Assembly: GCA_002633005.1 (NCBI GenBank)
Contig: NMRA01000182.1
Span: 670,586-734,585, forward strand
Source of the DNA: Phoronis australis
Lineage: Eukaryota > Phoronida > Phoronidae
Direction: 5' to 3'
DNA length: 64,000 nt
The first letter of the stretch is position 1; each line of letters begins with the position of its first letter. Of the stretch, positions 24,830 to 36,063 are shown in pieces. Both the position numbers and the translations under genes were made by a program. The notes beneath the pieces are model-generated. The model saw nothing but the letters and a program-made list of their open reading frames with translations. It did no database searches and was not told the DNA's origin.

Positions 24830-25190
24830 TTCCATTCCGTTCGCATCCTCGGAACAAAGTTTGACACTCAACAGAACATCGGTAAAGAAACTGACCAAGA
24901 GACATGATTAAAAGACAAACGATATTTTGAAACATTCTAGTTTCATTATCAAGTGGAAACAAAATGACGCAGTAATACCACCACAGAGTAAGAGCTAGTC
25001 AAATACCCAATGGTACAAAGCAGGTGTGGAATACTGCAAAGACTGACAAATGGAGAGGGTAACAAGAACATCGCGCAAACAAGTGCTGCATGACCCCTTT
25101 TGCTGCTCATTCAAAACAGGCTTCTCGAATGCAATCAAAAGAGACTCCAATACTCTCAATCGCAGCACACCGTGCTCTCCATGTCGACTC
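24830..25190 (-). pseudogene. Penelope-like retroelement 3' fragment
   Basis: The minus strand encodes LRLRVLESLLIAFEKPVLNE, the end of the GIY-YIG endonuclease domain of Penelope-like elements. It continues into a 3' tail that includes GATAATGAAAC and GGAATAAAGATTGTG. Both parts match the plus-strand copy at 47250-47840. Only the C-terminal end of the endonuclease is here; the upstream part is missing beyond 25190. Confidence 0.75.
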
Positions 25191-25232
25191 AATAGCGGAG
25201 TTGCAACGCCGCCATATTAGAAATGGGTCAGA

Positions 25233-25556
25233 ATGTTGCATTGTGGTCTTAAGCCGGTAAAAAAGTACGTCAGCAACCGTGGGGGCGAACCGGCCTCAGG
25301 GAGGTTATACGTGTTGTGTGCCTGGCATGCTATAATACCAGTTAGCGAGATAAAACATTTAGTTACTACCTGTTTCCCAAGTATCAAGAACTGCGTTAAA
25401 CATGGGTCAGAGACATCGGTAGAGCTGTTAGCAAAGGCCGACTTCGTGAATTCTTTCCGACTTCGTAGCATAAAGTATGCAGCGCTCATTTTGAGGGCGG
25501 CAAGAAAACGTATCTTGGAAACTGCCCAACAATATCTCCCTTCAAAGAAACAGTAA
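25233..25556 (+). CDS. hypothetical 107-codon open frame
   Basis: The frame starts MLHCGLKPVKKYVSNRGGEP and ends ILETAQQYLPSKKQ. It is basic and has no motif I recognise. A helical stretch RLRSIKYAALILRAARKRIL could be amphipathic. It begins right beside the Penelope-like fragment on the other strand, so it could be an unrelated exon or chance. The opposite strand is also open for 146 codons, which lowers confidence. Confidence 0.25.
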   Translation: MLHCGLKPVKKYVSNRGGEPASGRLYVLCAWHAIIPVSEIKHLVTTCFPSIKNCVKHGSETSVELLAKADFVNSFRLRSIKYAALILRAARKRILETAQQYLPSKKQ

Positions 25557-25659
25557 CAAATACTCCACGGCGGTTGGTAGTGAAAAAAAAAAACTTTCAC
25601 TTGACAAGAACCAAGCCAACATGAGCAATTTTGAGGACAATGCCTCTGCACAATCACCT

Positions 25660-27200
25660 GTTCTGGGTCAACTCACTTAACATACGCACACTTTTTGCAT
25701 TGACGCGCTAAGATAAAGCGTGCAGAATATTATTATTTACTTTCCACAAAATTGGTGTGCATTGCTATCAAAATTCGTTGTTAAATTACGATCATTTTTC
25801 ATAAAAGGGCGAAATCTTGCCGACAAATGCGTAATCGTCGATAGGGCTGGAATTATTGAATAAGAATACAGCTTCGACTCAACGAATTACCTGAAATCCT
25901 CCTCAAGTTTTCCAAATAGCTTGTCTAAGATTTTTAAGTTCTTGTGGAGTCTGGGTTAACTGCAGATTAAGTCCAAATCTGCGCTAGATTGTAGCCCGCA
26001 ACACGAGAAAATCTCTGCACGAACACACATGTCGTTGTCACGTGACGTTTGTTTTGAAGTTTGTATGCGTGTTTGTGAGAGTAAGCGTGCGTGTGCTTGT
26101 CATCAGAGTTCATTTGCCAGAGTAAATGCGATGTAATGATCTAGGTGTGCATTGTATCCAAAACAATTAACTCAAGCAGTCAAGCAGAGGGTGTTTTAAT
26201 ATTCAGCTTAGCACTTGCTGGCCTCATCTGCTAAAAAACGTTCGAGAATTTTTTCGGTAAGACCGATATGTCACTCATTGAGTCGCCGGGTGAGTGGATG
26301 CGTGACCGTAGTGTAACAGCTATTTTTTTGAAGATTTGGGGTGTACATGTAAGGGTGCGAATGTATTCACTATCAGTGGGTCATTTTGACTTTAAAAACA
26401 CCAATTAAGATTAGTTAAATAATTTCTCTTAAAAATAATGCAAAAGTTTTTTACGGTATTAGAAACTTTCGGAAATTAGTGCCAATATTTGTTTGGCGAT
26501 GCTATGTTACCCGTTTCATGAATAGATAGTTCCCGACTAAACGTCTTCGATGACAGCTGGTACATTATGCAGCGCGCGCTTCTTGCCCGCGTGCTAACAC
26601 AGGTCGAGTTTTTTATCAGTCTTCGATTCACGGTTTTCACGTGTAAAAAGAAGTTTGGATTCCTGTTGAGGCCGCAGAAGATCTGTACCGGAAAGAAACA
26701 ATGCAATGCGGGTGACAAGTACGCTGCGTCTGTTTTCAAAGTCCAGACCCGCGTAGTGGGGCACAACCCTCGCAAGAGCAGCAAAACGTCTGCGTTCTTT
26801 TTGAATCGCGACGTAAGTTTGAAGTGTATACGGACATAACGGTGAGGCTCGTGGTCTGCGAATTCAGGACCGTCGGATCTTTCAATTGATAAATTGGAGA
26901 CGTTAGAACTGCAGGTAAGGGCATTTTTCGCATGTAGTTCATGGGCTGGGCGCTTTCTTTTGCAAAGTCTGAAAACGTGTTGGGGCATGAGCACTTATTA
27001 GGGCGAATAGCGGCAGAATTACATACAGCAGCGTAGTTTAATGCACATAAATCACACGTCATCCAAACCAATCGGCCATTCCATATACCCTAATCAATCC
27101 CAATAGCCTTTGCGCACCCTAATTTCCGGACATGCGCAATCGTTAAATCGATTCGGTTACAACTCCGCTATTGACGTGTTCTTCACAGTTTTTTACAAGT
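25660..27200. other. no recognised feature
   Basis: Overlapping open frames at 26476-27071 occur on both strands and resemble no family I know. No repeat was recognised. Confidence 0.35.
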
Positions 27201-27380
27201 GATACATATAGATTATTACATGGCGAAGTCGTTATCCCCGTTATCTAGAGCCCGAGTGGATTTTGGAGAATTATCGCCCGAGGGGAGTTAGCCCCGAGGG
27301 TGATAAATTCTCCAAAATCCACAAGGGCTCTAGATAAGGGGATAATGGCTGAGAACATGTAACAATCTATTTATACCACA
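27201..27380. repeat. long inverted repeat, about 85-bp arms
   Basis: The left arm (27201-27284) contains ATAGATTATTACATG, GTTATCCCC, TTATCTAGAGCCC and GTGGATTTTGGAGAA. It is matched in reverse order by the right arm (27293-27380), with only a few bases of loop. The arms differ at a handful of positions, so this is an aged foldback element or a hairpin-type MITE. Confidence 0.8.
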
Positions 27381-27914
27381 TACTAAACGAGAAACATTGC
27401 AATGAATCGATTTACCTTTTCTGACTCTCCACGGCTTTGTAACTACTTTCTGTGTCAGAGGCCCGGGGTCGGAGGTCGTTACCTTCTAAGAAAAGCCGGG
27501 CTATTTTTGTCAAATAATGCTTTTACTCAAAACCAATTGAAAACTTAAATATAATAGAAATAAATTGAATTTATAAATTAAGGTTTACCAACTATTATAG
27601 CTTAAAACACGTTTTTTTCACGCTAAGCTTCGACCGGGAGATTATCGTCTGCTAAAGTAGGTTACCACTGGTAACGGAATATAATTCTCAAGTCAAAGAT
27701 CCTGAAGACACGATACCCGCATTCAAAATGGAGATTGGTGATTTACCAGTAAGAGGACATGAGAGAAAAATTTCACTGAATTAAGATATCATTTTTATGG
27801 AAATTATGTGTCTTATTTTTTGTAGTGTATAAGTACAGTACAATGCGGTTTGTTGAACATGCGATTATTGCGCGTGCTCATTTAAGTATTCTATTTTCAT
27901 TGTTGATGACGTCA
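27381..27914. other. no recognised feature
   Basis: AT-rich spacer between the foldback at 27201-27380 and the tRNA-like segment. Nothing was recognised. Confidence 0.35.
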
Positions 27915-28004
27915 GTCGCTGCATGGCGACCAGCAATTCCAGGGTCCCGGGTTCGACTCCGTCCTTGGTTTCCCGCCAAATCGTTATCTCACTAGTGAGA
28001 TAAC
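27915..28004 (+). mobile_element. tRNA-like segment with a perfect palindrome
   Basis: A clean box B, GGTTCGACTCC (27950-27960), follows a weak, too-close box A candidate near 27924. Downstream, 27983-28004 is a perfect 22-bp palindrome centred on ACTAGT (GTTATCTCACT and its complement). This could be a SINE head or a chance match. It is not a tRNA gene. Confidence 0.3.
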
Positions 28005-28091
28005 TTCATGGGTTATTACTCGGTTGTATCTGCCATTTGACGCTAATATTGTGGTATAATTACGATTATGAAAAAAGTCATGCTCATTTTA

Positions 28092-28135
28092 GAGAAATGG
28101 ACATTACGTCTTAAAAGACCTAATGTCCATTTCTC
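28092..28135. repeat. short palindrome
   Basis: The arms GAGAAATGGACATTA (28092-28106) and TAATGTCCATTTCTC (28121-28135) are exact reverse complements around a 14-nt loop. TGCTCA and TGAGCA lie further out. Possible hairpin or MITE core. Confidence 0.75.
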
Positions 28136-28262
28136 ACTTTCCGTGTCTGAGCATCCTCTAAATAAAAAGGATAGGTTGTAAATATCACAAACACATAGAA
28201 TATTTGTAAACTAATATGGAACTAAGAGTTTTATCTGAAACGTGATTTTTCAGAGTGAAATC

Positions 28263-28307
28263 NCCCCCCCCCCCCCCCAACACAAAATCCTGGATCCCCC
28301 TGGATAT
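28263..28307 (-). mobile_element. MITE end at a contig join
   Basis: After the 'n' at 28263 come a run of C, then CACAAAATCCTGGATCCCCC. This is the terminal part of the MITE seen complete at 61338-61501. The left end of the MITE is not found before the 'n'. Confidence 0.5.
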
Positions 28308-28830
28308 ACATATCATTAATATCAGATCAGTAACGGCCATTGTTGAAAGTTTATTCCCTTCTATACCTTATAGTATAAGTCACAAGAATTTACCGGTGAG
28401 TGAAAAATTTGTCAAGTGCTCCCAGTACTTCGATTTTTTGTTGAAACGGATATCAACAGAAAGAAGAAAGTTTAAATAATTCGCTGGCATACTTTTCATT
28501 TTCCACCACTTTGCATGCCAATAGATAAGAGCTTCTGAAAATCATGAAAAATGGCAGAATTTCGCTCTTGCAAAATTTTGGCCATATTAGTTTGATATGG
28601 CTCATATATTGTAGGCGTAGTGACGAATGAGAAACTACTACATTTAGGTGGAGCCAAAATTCCTACAAAATCACAAAATTCAAACTAAAGTTCATCGTTA
28701 GCGACTGAGAATTCAACTAAATGAACAAAAATATTCAATTAACTCGACTTTTTCAATGGGACAAACTCCTCGATTCTTGTATTGAACTGTGCCAGCATTC
28801 GGGCCGATCAACAACAACTTGTCAAGTTGA
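28308..28830. other. no recognised feature
   Basis: AT-rich spacer up to the left end of the TTAA-flanked element at 28831. Confidence 0.4.
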
Positions 28831-30504
28831 AGGAGCATGCCACACAAAAAACAGCCTATTAATTTATATCAATTTAGACCGAGTAGATCTACTCCATAAC
28901 GACACGTACGGTTGCGTTACCTGACACCTGACGGCAGACGGAGGTGTTGAAATTATCCAATGACGTCATCGGTTTCACTCGCAGTCTGTTCAGCAGTTCA
29001 CAACACGGGTTACTGGTGTCAGCTTATCGCTTAAAGTCATCGTTTAACACCAATAAATCATCAAACTTCGATGTAAAACCCTTAAACACACACCGAATTC
29101 TTATGAAAACGTGTTTTATTTCGCTCTTACGGATTTATTGGTATTTGGACACACCGTAGCCTATAGTTTTCCAGGCCAATAAGGTCCGTAGCAGGAGTTT
29201 AGGGTCGGAATAGATAATTTCGAAGTATTTTTCTTGAGATACAGACAGGAGAACCTAGATCTGTATTGTTTAGACTTGTGATTTTTTGAGTTCTAAACAC
29301 AAAACGCTTGTTATCCTGGCCAGTGGCTCGGAGCCCGACTCCGTCGCGGCCGGCCGGATTGACTCGTTATCCCGAGCGGGCTAGTGGCTCGGAAAGGCTG
29401 ATCAGACATCACGAATATAAACCAGCCAATGTTCAGTGGAAACTAAACTTCCAGTCAAGAAAATACTATACTAGTGATCCAAAGATATGTGCATGTGATT
29501 ATGTAGGTGAATTACCACGAAACTGCAAATCTACTTACTCGTCGGGGCCGCGAATTCAGGTTCTGCTTTGGCCACAGCACCGTCAGGGCAGAAGTTGTAC
29601 ATTGACAATCATTATTTGAGTAATGTAAATGTAAATAAAGATTCCCCTAACACCTGGCCGTGGGATGGAAATCGAGTTGTTTCACAACAGTTTCTGCCAG
29701 CAAACACTAAATTAGCTGAGCTCACACGACCCGGTGTCCCGTCAATTAGTTTTATTGCACCGGCCTAAAGCCGGTAACGCAGTGATTTATTCATTGCGGG
29801 CTTCTCAAATCATTTGCACTCACGAACACTCCAAAGGCATTAAAAATTGGATCCAATGAGACAGACTTTGTTTCAGTTTTATATAAGTATTGGTTAGGTG
29901 AGAATAATTCATTTTGAAACAGAAAGCTCAGTAATAAACGCCAACATGGCAATTCGCAATCCCTACTTAGGACGAGCTAGAGCTCATCAGTCCCGACTTC
30001 GCAGGTGGATCGTTAAGTTTTACAGGCTATCAATTCGAACAGGAATACAGTGATGAAGAAATACTAGAGAGGCGCCGTGAACAAGCTCAGACAACGGAAC
30101 GTATGGAGTTATTTGGTAAGCCGGTATTCGTCTGGCACTGTCGACGTCTGCAGGCCACAGACACGGAAATGTTTCACGGCCTCATACTTGCTATTTACAG
30201 CGTACATTTCATTCTTCACTACCATGAGCCACTTACTAAGCATTTCGAACTCTCGAGAAAGTAAAAAACGATATATCCACTTTCCTCGCAACTGCTTAGT
30301 TCGGACAAGCGGGAACGATGCACCGCAACATAGCGGCATTCACTCTGCATATGAACTACTGACGTCGCTAGCGTCGTTTCTCACCTTCCTCACAGGTTAA
30401 CGCGACACCTATTGGCAAGGTAAAGTCGACCGTATGCGAGGCGATGTAGATATAGACCGATTAAGACGGCAAAAAATACTAATTAAATCGGGTGGCATTC
30501 TCCT
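28831..30504 (+). mobile_element. TTAA-flanked class II element, copy 1
   Basis: The left end AGGAGCATGCCAC and right end GTGGCATTCTCCT are terminal inverted repeats. They are flanked by TTGA (28827-28830, a decayed TTAA) and TTAA (30505-30508). The same element occurs inverted at 32127-33813 and 44697-46336. TTAA targeting points to the Kolobok or piggyBac superfamilies; the AGG... termini fit Kolobok better, which is an inference. No transposase is visible. It carries a decayed P2X7-like open frame. Confidence 0.9.
29971..30264 (+). pseudogene. P2X7 intracellular-domain-like relic
   Basis: Between an acceptor-like ACTTAG and a TAA, a 97-codon frame is open. It includes GYQFEQEYSDEEILERRREQ, then TTERMELFG, then VWHCRRLQATDTEMF. 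The order 'YQFEP-like, acidic stretch, Arg/Glu helix, G..WC.C..C..M.T..E' is that of the intracellular cysteine-rich domain of P2X7-type proteins, a domain found in many stand-alone invertebrate proteins. Most cysteines are lost here, so it is decayed. Copy 3 keeps the same frame (44936-45136), copy 2 has a small insertion, and the locus at 63490 is better preserved. Confidence 0.5.
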
Positions 30505-30508
30505 TTAA

Positions 30509-32122
30509 GAAAATGGCGCTCCTACACGCCAAATGTGGAAATTGGTGTACATGTACGATGAGTTATTCTCGCAACGAACCTTGCGGTCTGTTTTATGTGA
30601 AATTTAGTAGTTCCTCCAGTTAGAAGTCGTAGCAACAGTTGGATAATCTTTGAAGTTTAGCGGTGGCAATTTTCGTGGTTTTCGTCATAGAAACTAACCA
30701 CTCCCAGTTATTCCTGGGAGTTACATTCTTGGCAATAAGTCGGACATCTGTCAAAGTTCTGTCCGGGAATCCAATTGCAGAGTCATTTGACATACTTCAT
30801 CAAGATACTGGTTTATATGCATTGGAATGAATTACTTTCTGCAGGTATTGATGCATAATTAGACGATAGCAATAAGTTGAAAACACCTCCGGCTCATGAC
30901 GAGTTCGGAGAGTCATGCGAAACTCGAGTATGACGAGTCCGTACAGATATTTTGAGAATAGGTGTCATAAGTTGCTACATAACTTAAACTAGAGTTACAA
31001 ATATCAAACTTACTTCTGGCATGGGCGTTGTCTATGCTTACATGGTGGTACGCAAACACAAACAATACCCAAACAAAAACAAATGTAAACAATCAGTTAA
31101 ATCTCTTGAGCCTAGTCAGTATAGGGACCTTATTAAAGTAATTAAGGTCACATCCAACAACTACTCTTCCGCTGAGTGCATGCTAACAGTTTCATTGCAA
31201 AACGTCATGTGTAACGAGTTAAAAGATCTCCTATAGAAGGCCTTGTCGGGGAAATTTTGTCAACTTTGCTCATGACAACGCAAAATAGGGGCGACCATGG
31301 GGAGAGATATGAGTGGTGACCATTTGGGGAGAAATAATCTTAGCCACTGATGGTCGTGAATAACATTAAAATCTTCAGTCACTTTTGACAGGCGCTTTTT
31401 TGGTTTATGTTCAGTCTGAGACTCGTTTGGTACACCTTTCGTCAAAGCGTACTTTTTACACGATTGATTCTAAGGTATTACTTCTACTGAGATTTTTCAA
31501 ACAAGTGATTGATTATTTTGAGAACTGTCTAGTATCTTAAACATGAGTATTGAGAAAAATAAGATGATCTTTGTGTTCCAGTACACTTGTTTTCTTCAAA
31601 CAAAATGCAGTTTTTTGACTTGTGTAGAAATGGATCATACACTAAACCTAGCACAACTTCAAGAAACTGTGGTTTTGAGTCGCATGAACGGAACATACAT
31701 ATTGTGGAATTTTTAGCAGTCGCTGCAACACCAAATAGTTTAGATACTGGTTTGGGAAGCTGGTAACTTGGATACCACTCAAAGTATTATGTTTTCAACC
31801 GTAAATATGCGTATCTGTCATTTTCGGAAACCGCAAATTCCAGTGCGGCACGTACCACCATGCTCGACCGCTTTTGTATAGTAGAAGAAGCATGGCGCTA
31901 CTCCTTTGCATATGTAATCGTAGATACTCCTAAAGAGATTCGCGACTTCGTGACGCAAAAGTACGTGAGCAGGATTCAAAACTTCCGGTCTCATGGCTAA
32001 GCATAGTAACGAAGGTAAACTTTGGTTTTTATTTCGCGCACATCAAGCACATTTTTGAGTTTGAAACTAATTTGTTGTGTTTAATGCAAACTAAATCGCA
32101 AATGCTAGGAAACCTGTCGGAA
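30509..32122. other. spacer between inverted TTAA elements
   Basis: The first part (30621-31057) is repeat Y, described separately. The rest (31058-32122) has random open frames and no recognised feature. Confidence 0.5.
30621..31057 (+). repeat. dispersed repeat Y, copy 1
   Basis: It shares long stretches with 48845-49287 in the same orientation, including the hairpin CTCCCAGTTATTCCTGGGAG, TTGATGCATAATTAGACGA, TATGACGAGTCCGTACAG and CTTACATGGTGGTA. A related short piece is at 38165-38225. No coding frame, and type unknown. Confidence 0.75.
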
Positions 32123-32126
32123 TTAA

Positions 32127-33813
32127 AGGAGAATGCCACCCGATTTAATTAGTTTTTTTGCCGTCTTAATCGGTCTAAATCCACATCGTCTCGCATACGG
32201 TCGACCTTACCTTGCCAAGAGGTGTCGCGTTAACCTGTGAGGATGGTGAGAAACGACGCTAGGGACGTCAGTTGTTCATATGCAGATTGAATGCCGCTAT
32301 GTTGCGGTGCATCGTTTCGGCTTGTCCGAACAAAGCAGTTGCGAGGAAAGTGGATATATCGTTTTTTTTTACTTTCTCGAGAGTCCGAAATGCTTAGGAA
32401 GTGGCTCATGGTAGTGAAGAATAAAATGCACGCTGTAAATAGCAAGTATGAGGCCGTGAAACATCTCCGTGACTTTGGCCTGCAGACGTCGACAGTGCCA
32501 GACGAATACCGGCTTACCAAATAACTCCATACATGTACGTTCCGTTGTTTGAGCTTGTTCACGGCGCCTCTCTAGTATTTCTTCGTCACTGTATTCCTGT
32601 TCGAATTGATAGCCTGTAAAACTTAACGATCCACTTGCGAAGTCGGGACTGATGAGCTCTAGCTCGTCCTAAGTAGGGATTGCGAATTGCCATGTTGGCG
32701 TTTATTACTGAGCTTTCTGTTTCAAAATGAATTATTCTCACCTAACCAATACTTATATAAAACTGAAACAAAGTCTGTCTCATTGGATCCAATTTTTAAT
32801 GCCTTTGGAGTGTTCGTGAGTGCAAATGATTTGAGAAGCCCGCAATGAATAAATCACTGCGTTACCGGCTTTAGGCCGGTGCAATAAAACTAATTGACGG
32901 GACACCGGGTCGTGTGAGCTCAGCTAATTTAGTGTTTGCTGGCAGAAACTGTTGTGAAACAACTCGATTTCCATCCCACGGCCAGGTGTTAGGGGAATCT
33001 TTATTTACATTTACAGTACTCAAATAATGATTGTCAATGTACAACTTCTGCCCTGACGGTGCTGTGGCCAAAGCAGAACCTGAATTCGCGGCCCCGACGA
33101 GTAAGTAGATTTGCAGTTTCGTGGTAATTCACCAACATAATCACATGCACATATCTTTGGATCACTAGTATAGTATTTTCTTGACTGGAAGTTTAGTTTC
33201 CACTGAACTTTGGCTGGTTTATGTTCGTGATGTCTGATCAGCCTTTCCGAGCCACTAGCCCGCTCGGGATAACGAGTCAATCCGGCCGGCCGCGATGGAG
33301 TCGGGCTCGGAGCCACTGGCCAGGATAACAAACGTTTTGTGTTTAGAACTCAAAAAATCACAAGTCTAAACAACACCGATCTAGGTTCTCATGTCTGTAT
33401 CTCACGAAAAATACTTCGAAATTATCTCCGAACAGACCCCAATCTCCTGCTACCGACCTTATTGGTCTGCCGAACTTTCTAGGCTACGGTGTGTCCAAAT
33501 ACCAATAAATCCTTCAGAGCGAAATAAAACAACACGTTTTTATAAGAGCTCGGTGTATTTTTAAGGGTTTTACATCGAATTTTGATGATGTATTGGTGTT
33601 AAACGATGACTTCAAGCGATAAGCTAAAACCAGTAACCCGTGTTGTGAACTGCTGAACAGACATGGGTGTGAAACCGATGACGTCATTGGATGATTTCAA
33701 CACCTCCGTCTGCCGTCAGGTGTCAGATAACGCAACCGTACGTGTCGTTATGGAGTCGAACTACTGGATCTTAATTGATTCTAATTGGGTTGTTTTTTGG
33801 GTGGCATGCTCCT
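32127..33813 (-). mobile_element. TTAA-flanked class II element, copy 2
   Basis: Exact TTAA duplications flank it (32123-32126 and 33814-33817). The ends are AGGAGAATGCCACCC and GGGTGGCATGCTCCT. It is the reverse complement of copy 1, so with 28831-30504 it forms a very large inverted repeat around a 1.6-kb spacer. The same short frames are kept (for example 33020-33331 on the minus strand), but an insertion of a few bases breaks the P2X7-like frame. Confidence 0.92.
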
Positions 33814-33965
33814 TTAAATTTCTCCTCTGCCAGTTCACGTCTTTTCTTAGTGGTACTAACTCTTTCAATCTCAGTGACAAAATGGCACATATTTTGTACA
33901 TACAATCTTTCAACTCCAAGCGCAGATGGGGTGGGGATTTGTTTATTTGTCCCTAATGGATTTAT

Positions 33966-35154
33966 GGCGGAAAAGGTTCAGCCCTTGCATACGTGATAGG
34001 ATATAGATGGACGACAACAACAACAAAACTGTTGCAGCTACTAATACTACTAACCCCAATCATAAACAGACTAAAGATGCCATATCTCATTAAATTGTGA
34101 ATATGCAAATGAACCACCATCCGAAGGTAAACTGATGCGAAGGTTCATTACTCCGAAGGCTCACCACTCCGAAGGTTCACTATTCCGAAGGTTCAACACC
34201 TTCGAAAGTTCACTTCTTCGATTGTCCACAATTCCTAATCCAGAACTCCGACGGTTCACTTCTCTGATTGTATACTAATGAGTCAGAACTGACATGAATA
34301 AAGTATTATATTTGTGTCCATTAAGGAACCATTTAAAGGGTGTGCAAGAGCTGAATAATTCCTAAAACATTGATCACATTGTTTAACATAGAACTCAGTT
34401 CCAATCACTGCCAATCGTGATTCTTGAATCTAACCAAAAACTCATTCTCAATTAGGGACAACATCTGGGGAACGGACCCGCGCTGCGGCGACCAACTGCG
34501 GTTTTAAAATTTCAGAAAACTTGTTGAGACTTTCGTGAAGAGTTTCTGGGACAGGAGAGCCTACTAACTACATTTAGTTTCGACCCGACCGTGCGAGTAG
34601 TTCCGGTGGGTGACCATGAGAGGCAGAGGCCGAAAATGTTTCAGTCGCGCTGTGAGATGGTGCAACCTTGACATGGATTTGATGAATGTATCGTGGTTGA
34701 TAATTAATCAATATACCTACTTCATATTCTTTTAGAAATGCAAGAACCCACTCAGTTTTACGTATTTGAAAGACATGTGGGTAATTTCGCATGCACTTGA
34801 AATCAAAACAACGTGATTTATTGTTTAGGAGTTGTTTACGGTATAGTTTCACCTAATGATCGTAATGTCGTTTGCTTTTGTATCTAAAACTATAACAGCT
34901 ACACCTGAATCAGAAACTTAAGATATTTTCGGAGTAGTGAACCTTTGGAATAGTAAACCCTCGGATAATAGCCTGTTCCCATTTCCAGCAATGTAAGAAA
35001 TGAATAACACACAAAATGAAATCACATAAGAACTCACGTCAATTTAGTATCCCTCAGGGCCATGCCGAAAACTCCAGTGTCGACCTTTGAAAAATATCAA
35101 AGTCCACATTTCCTAGAAATTCGAACCTCCCCCGCGCAATGCTGGCTACGGGCC
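33966..35154 (-). mobile_element. composite foldback element A
   Basis: One end is GCTGGCTACGGGCC (35141-35154); the other end has lost this motif. Inside are arrays of a 16-bp unit (CGAAGGTTCACTACTC and variants) at about 34120-34275, and inverted arrays at 34920-34975, so the arms can fold back. The core (TTCGACCCG, ATTCTTGAATCTAACC and others) is the reverse complement of the core of element B at 36064-37745. Confidence 0.75.
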
Positions 35155-35624
35155 TCAGTTCCTCTACTTTCCCATTTTCCTGTTTAAGTCCTTGTTGTCC
35201 GTCTTTCAAATTTGAGTCATCCCCGTAGCCCAACAGGTAGATATCGCCACCAGTTTTCCCCGACATCTATCTTCTGAGCTGTCAAAGCTCAACTGACACG
35301 CACTGGCTTTGGGTGTGATATCAACAACTTCTTGAATAATTCCGGTTTATTTTTGATTCTAATGGATCTTCGCCAAATTTCATTCCGATATGCATGAACG
35401 CTCACATGAATCTAAAACTTTTTGTGTCGAAAAGTATGTATCCGATCCCCCAAAACTTCTCAATGTCGTTCGTTACGGTGTTGTAGTGGGTAACAGTTCT
35501 GCCTCATCTTGAAACAGTAAGAGCGCCATATAGTCTAAGGGAACGTATCATCTGCTATCATTCTATTTAACTTAACCCAGGTGTTTGACTTACCTACTGT
35601 TTTCAAAACATCGATCACGCATGG

Positions 35625-35840
35625 CAGTGGCAGATCTACATTTTCAGTAAGGGGGGTTTAGGATTCCAGTGAATCCGAGGCACGTAGCGCCGAGCGGAAG
35701 GAAGGGGAGAAACATTTTTTGTGGTTTTTTTTTTTGTAGCTGATTTCATTTTTCTGGAGGGAATTTATTTCAAATTTTTATTTTTAATCCTGTCCCGATG
35801 GGGGTTGAACCCCCTAAATCCCCCTGTAGATCCGCCTCTG
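35625..35840 (+). mobile_element. 216-bp MITE, copy 2
   Basis: The ends CAGTGGCAGATCTACA and TGTAGATCCGCCTCTG are nearly perfect terminal inverted repeats, flanked by CATGG on both sides. The body matches 10636-10850. The unoccupied site is visible in repeat R copy 2 near 48140. Confidence 0.85.
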
Positions 35841-36063
35841 CATGGTTTAACTTCTCAAATTCTTATACTGCACTGTATTCTCGTGGTAATTCTGTCTCTA
35901 TACCCCTTTTGCACTCATTTTATTCGATGTATTCTTATCTTTCCCTTCTTGTTCTTCTTTTGACTACTTCATAAAAGAACTCTTGTGCTCAAACTCTTTC
36001 CCTCTCATATATATCTTTTGCTTGAACTGGTTTCGCAGCCCTCCTCCAAAACAGTGATGCGCA

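Larger units (their letters stand above)
33826..36063 (-). repeat. dispersed repeat R, copy 1, interrupted
   Basis: Read on the minus strand it matches 47930-48745 piece by piece: GTTTTGGAGGAGGGC near 36050, AATACAGTGCA near 35878, KTGGDI...NLKD near 35250, and ATTAGGGACAA...ACTGAGATTGAAAGAG near 33870. It is interrupted by a MITE (35625-35840) and by composite element A (about 33966-35154), both absent from the 48-kb copy. No intact gene is seen in it. Confidence 0.75.

Noticed and set aside
26476-27071. Long minus-strand frames (172 and 111 codons)
   Set aside because: Several frames on both strands are open over the same GC-rich stretch. None has a recognisable motif or exon boundaries.
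27915-27980. A tRNA gene
   Set aside because: Box B is good, but there is no properly spaced box A, no acceptor stem and no anticodon arm.
29308-29768. Frames of 103 and 66 codons in TTAA copy 1 that recur in copy 2
   Set aside because: They recur because the DNA is repeated. They have no recognisable motif, and the frame is disrupted in copy 3, so conservation of coding is not shown.
30890-30960. A possible hammerhead ribozyme (TGACGAG ... CGAAAC) in repeat Y
   Set aside because: The base before TGACGAG is A where the core needs C, the stem II bases do not pair, and the second copy at 49120 has the same faults.
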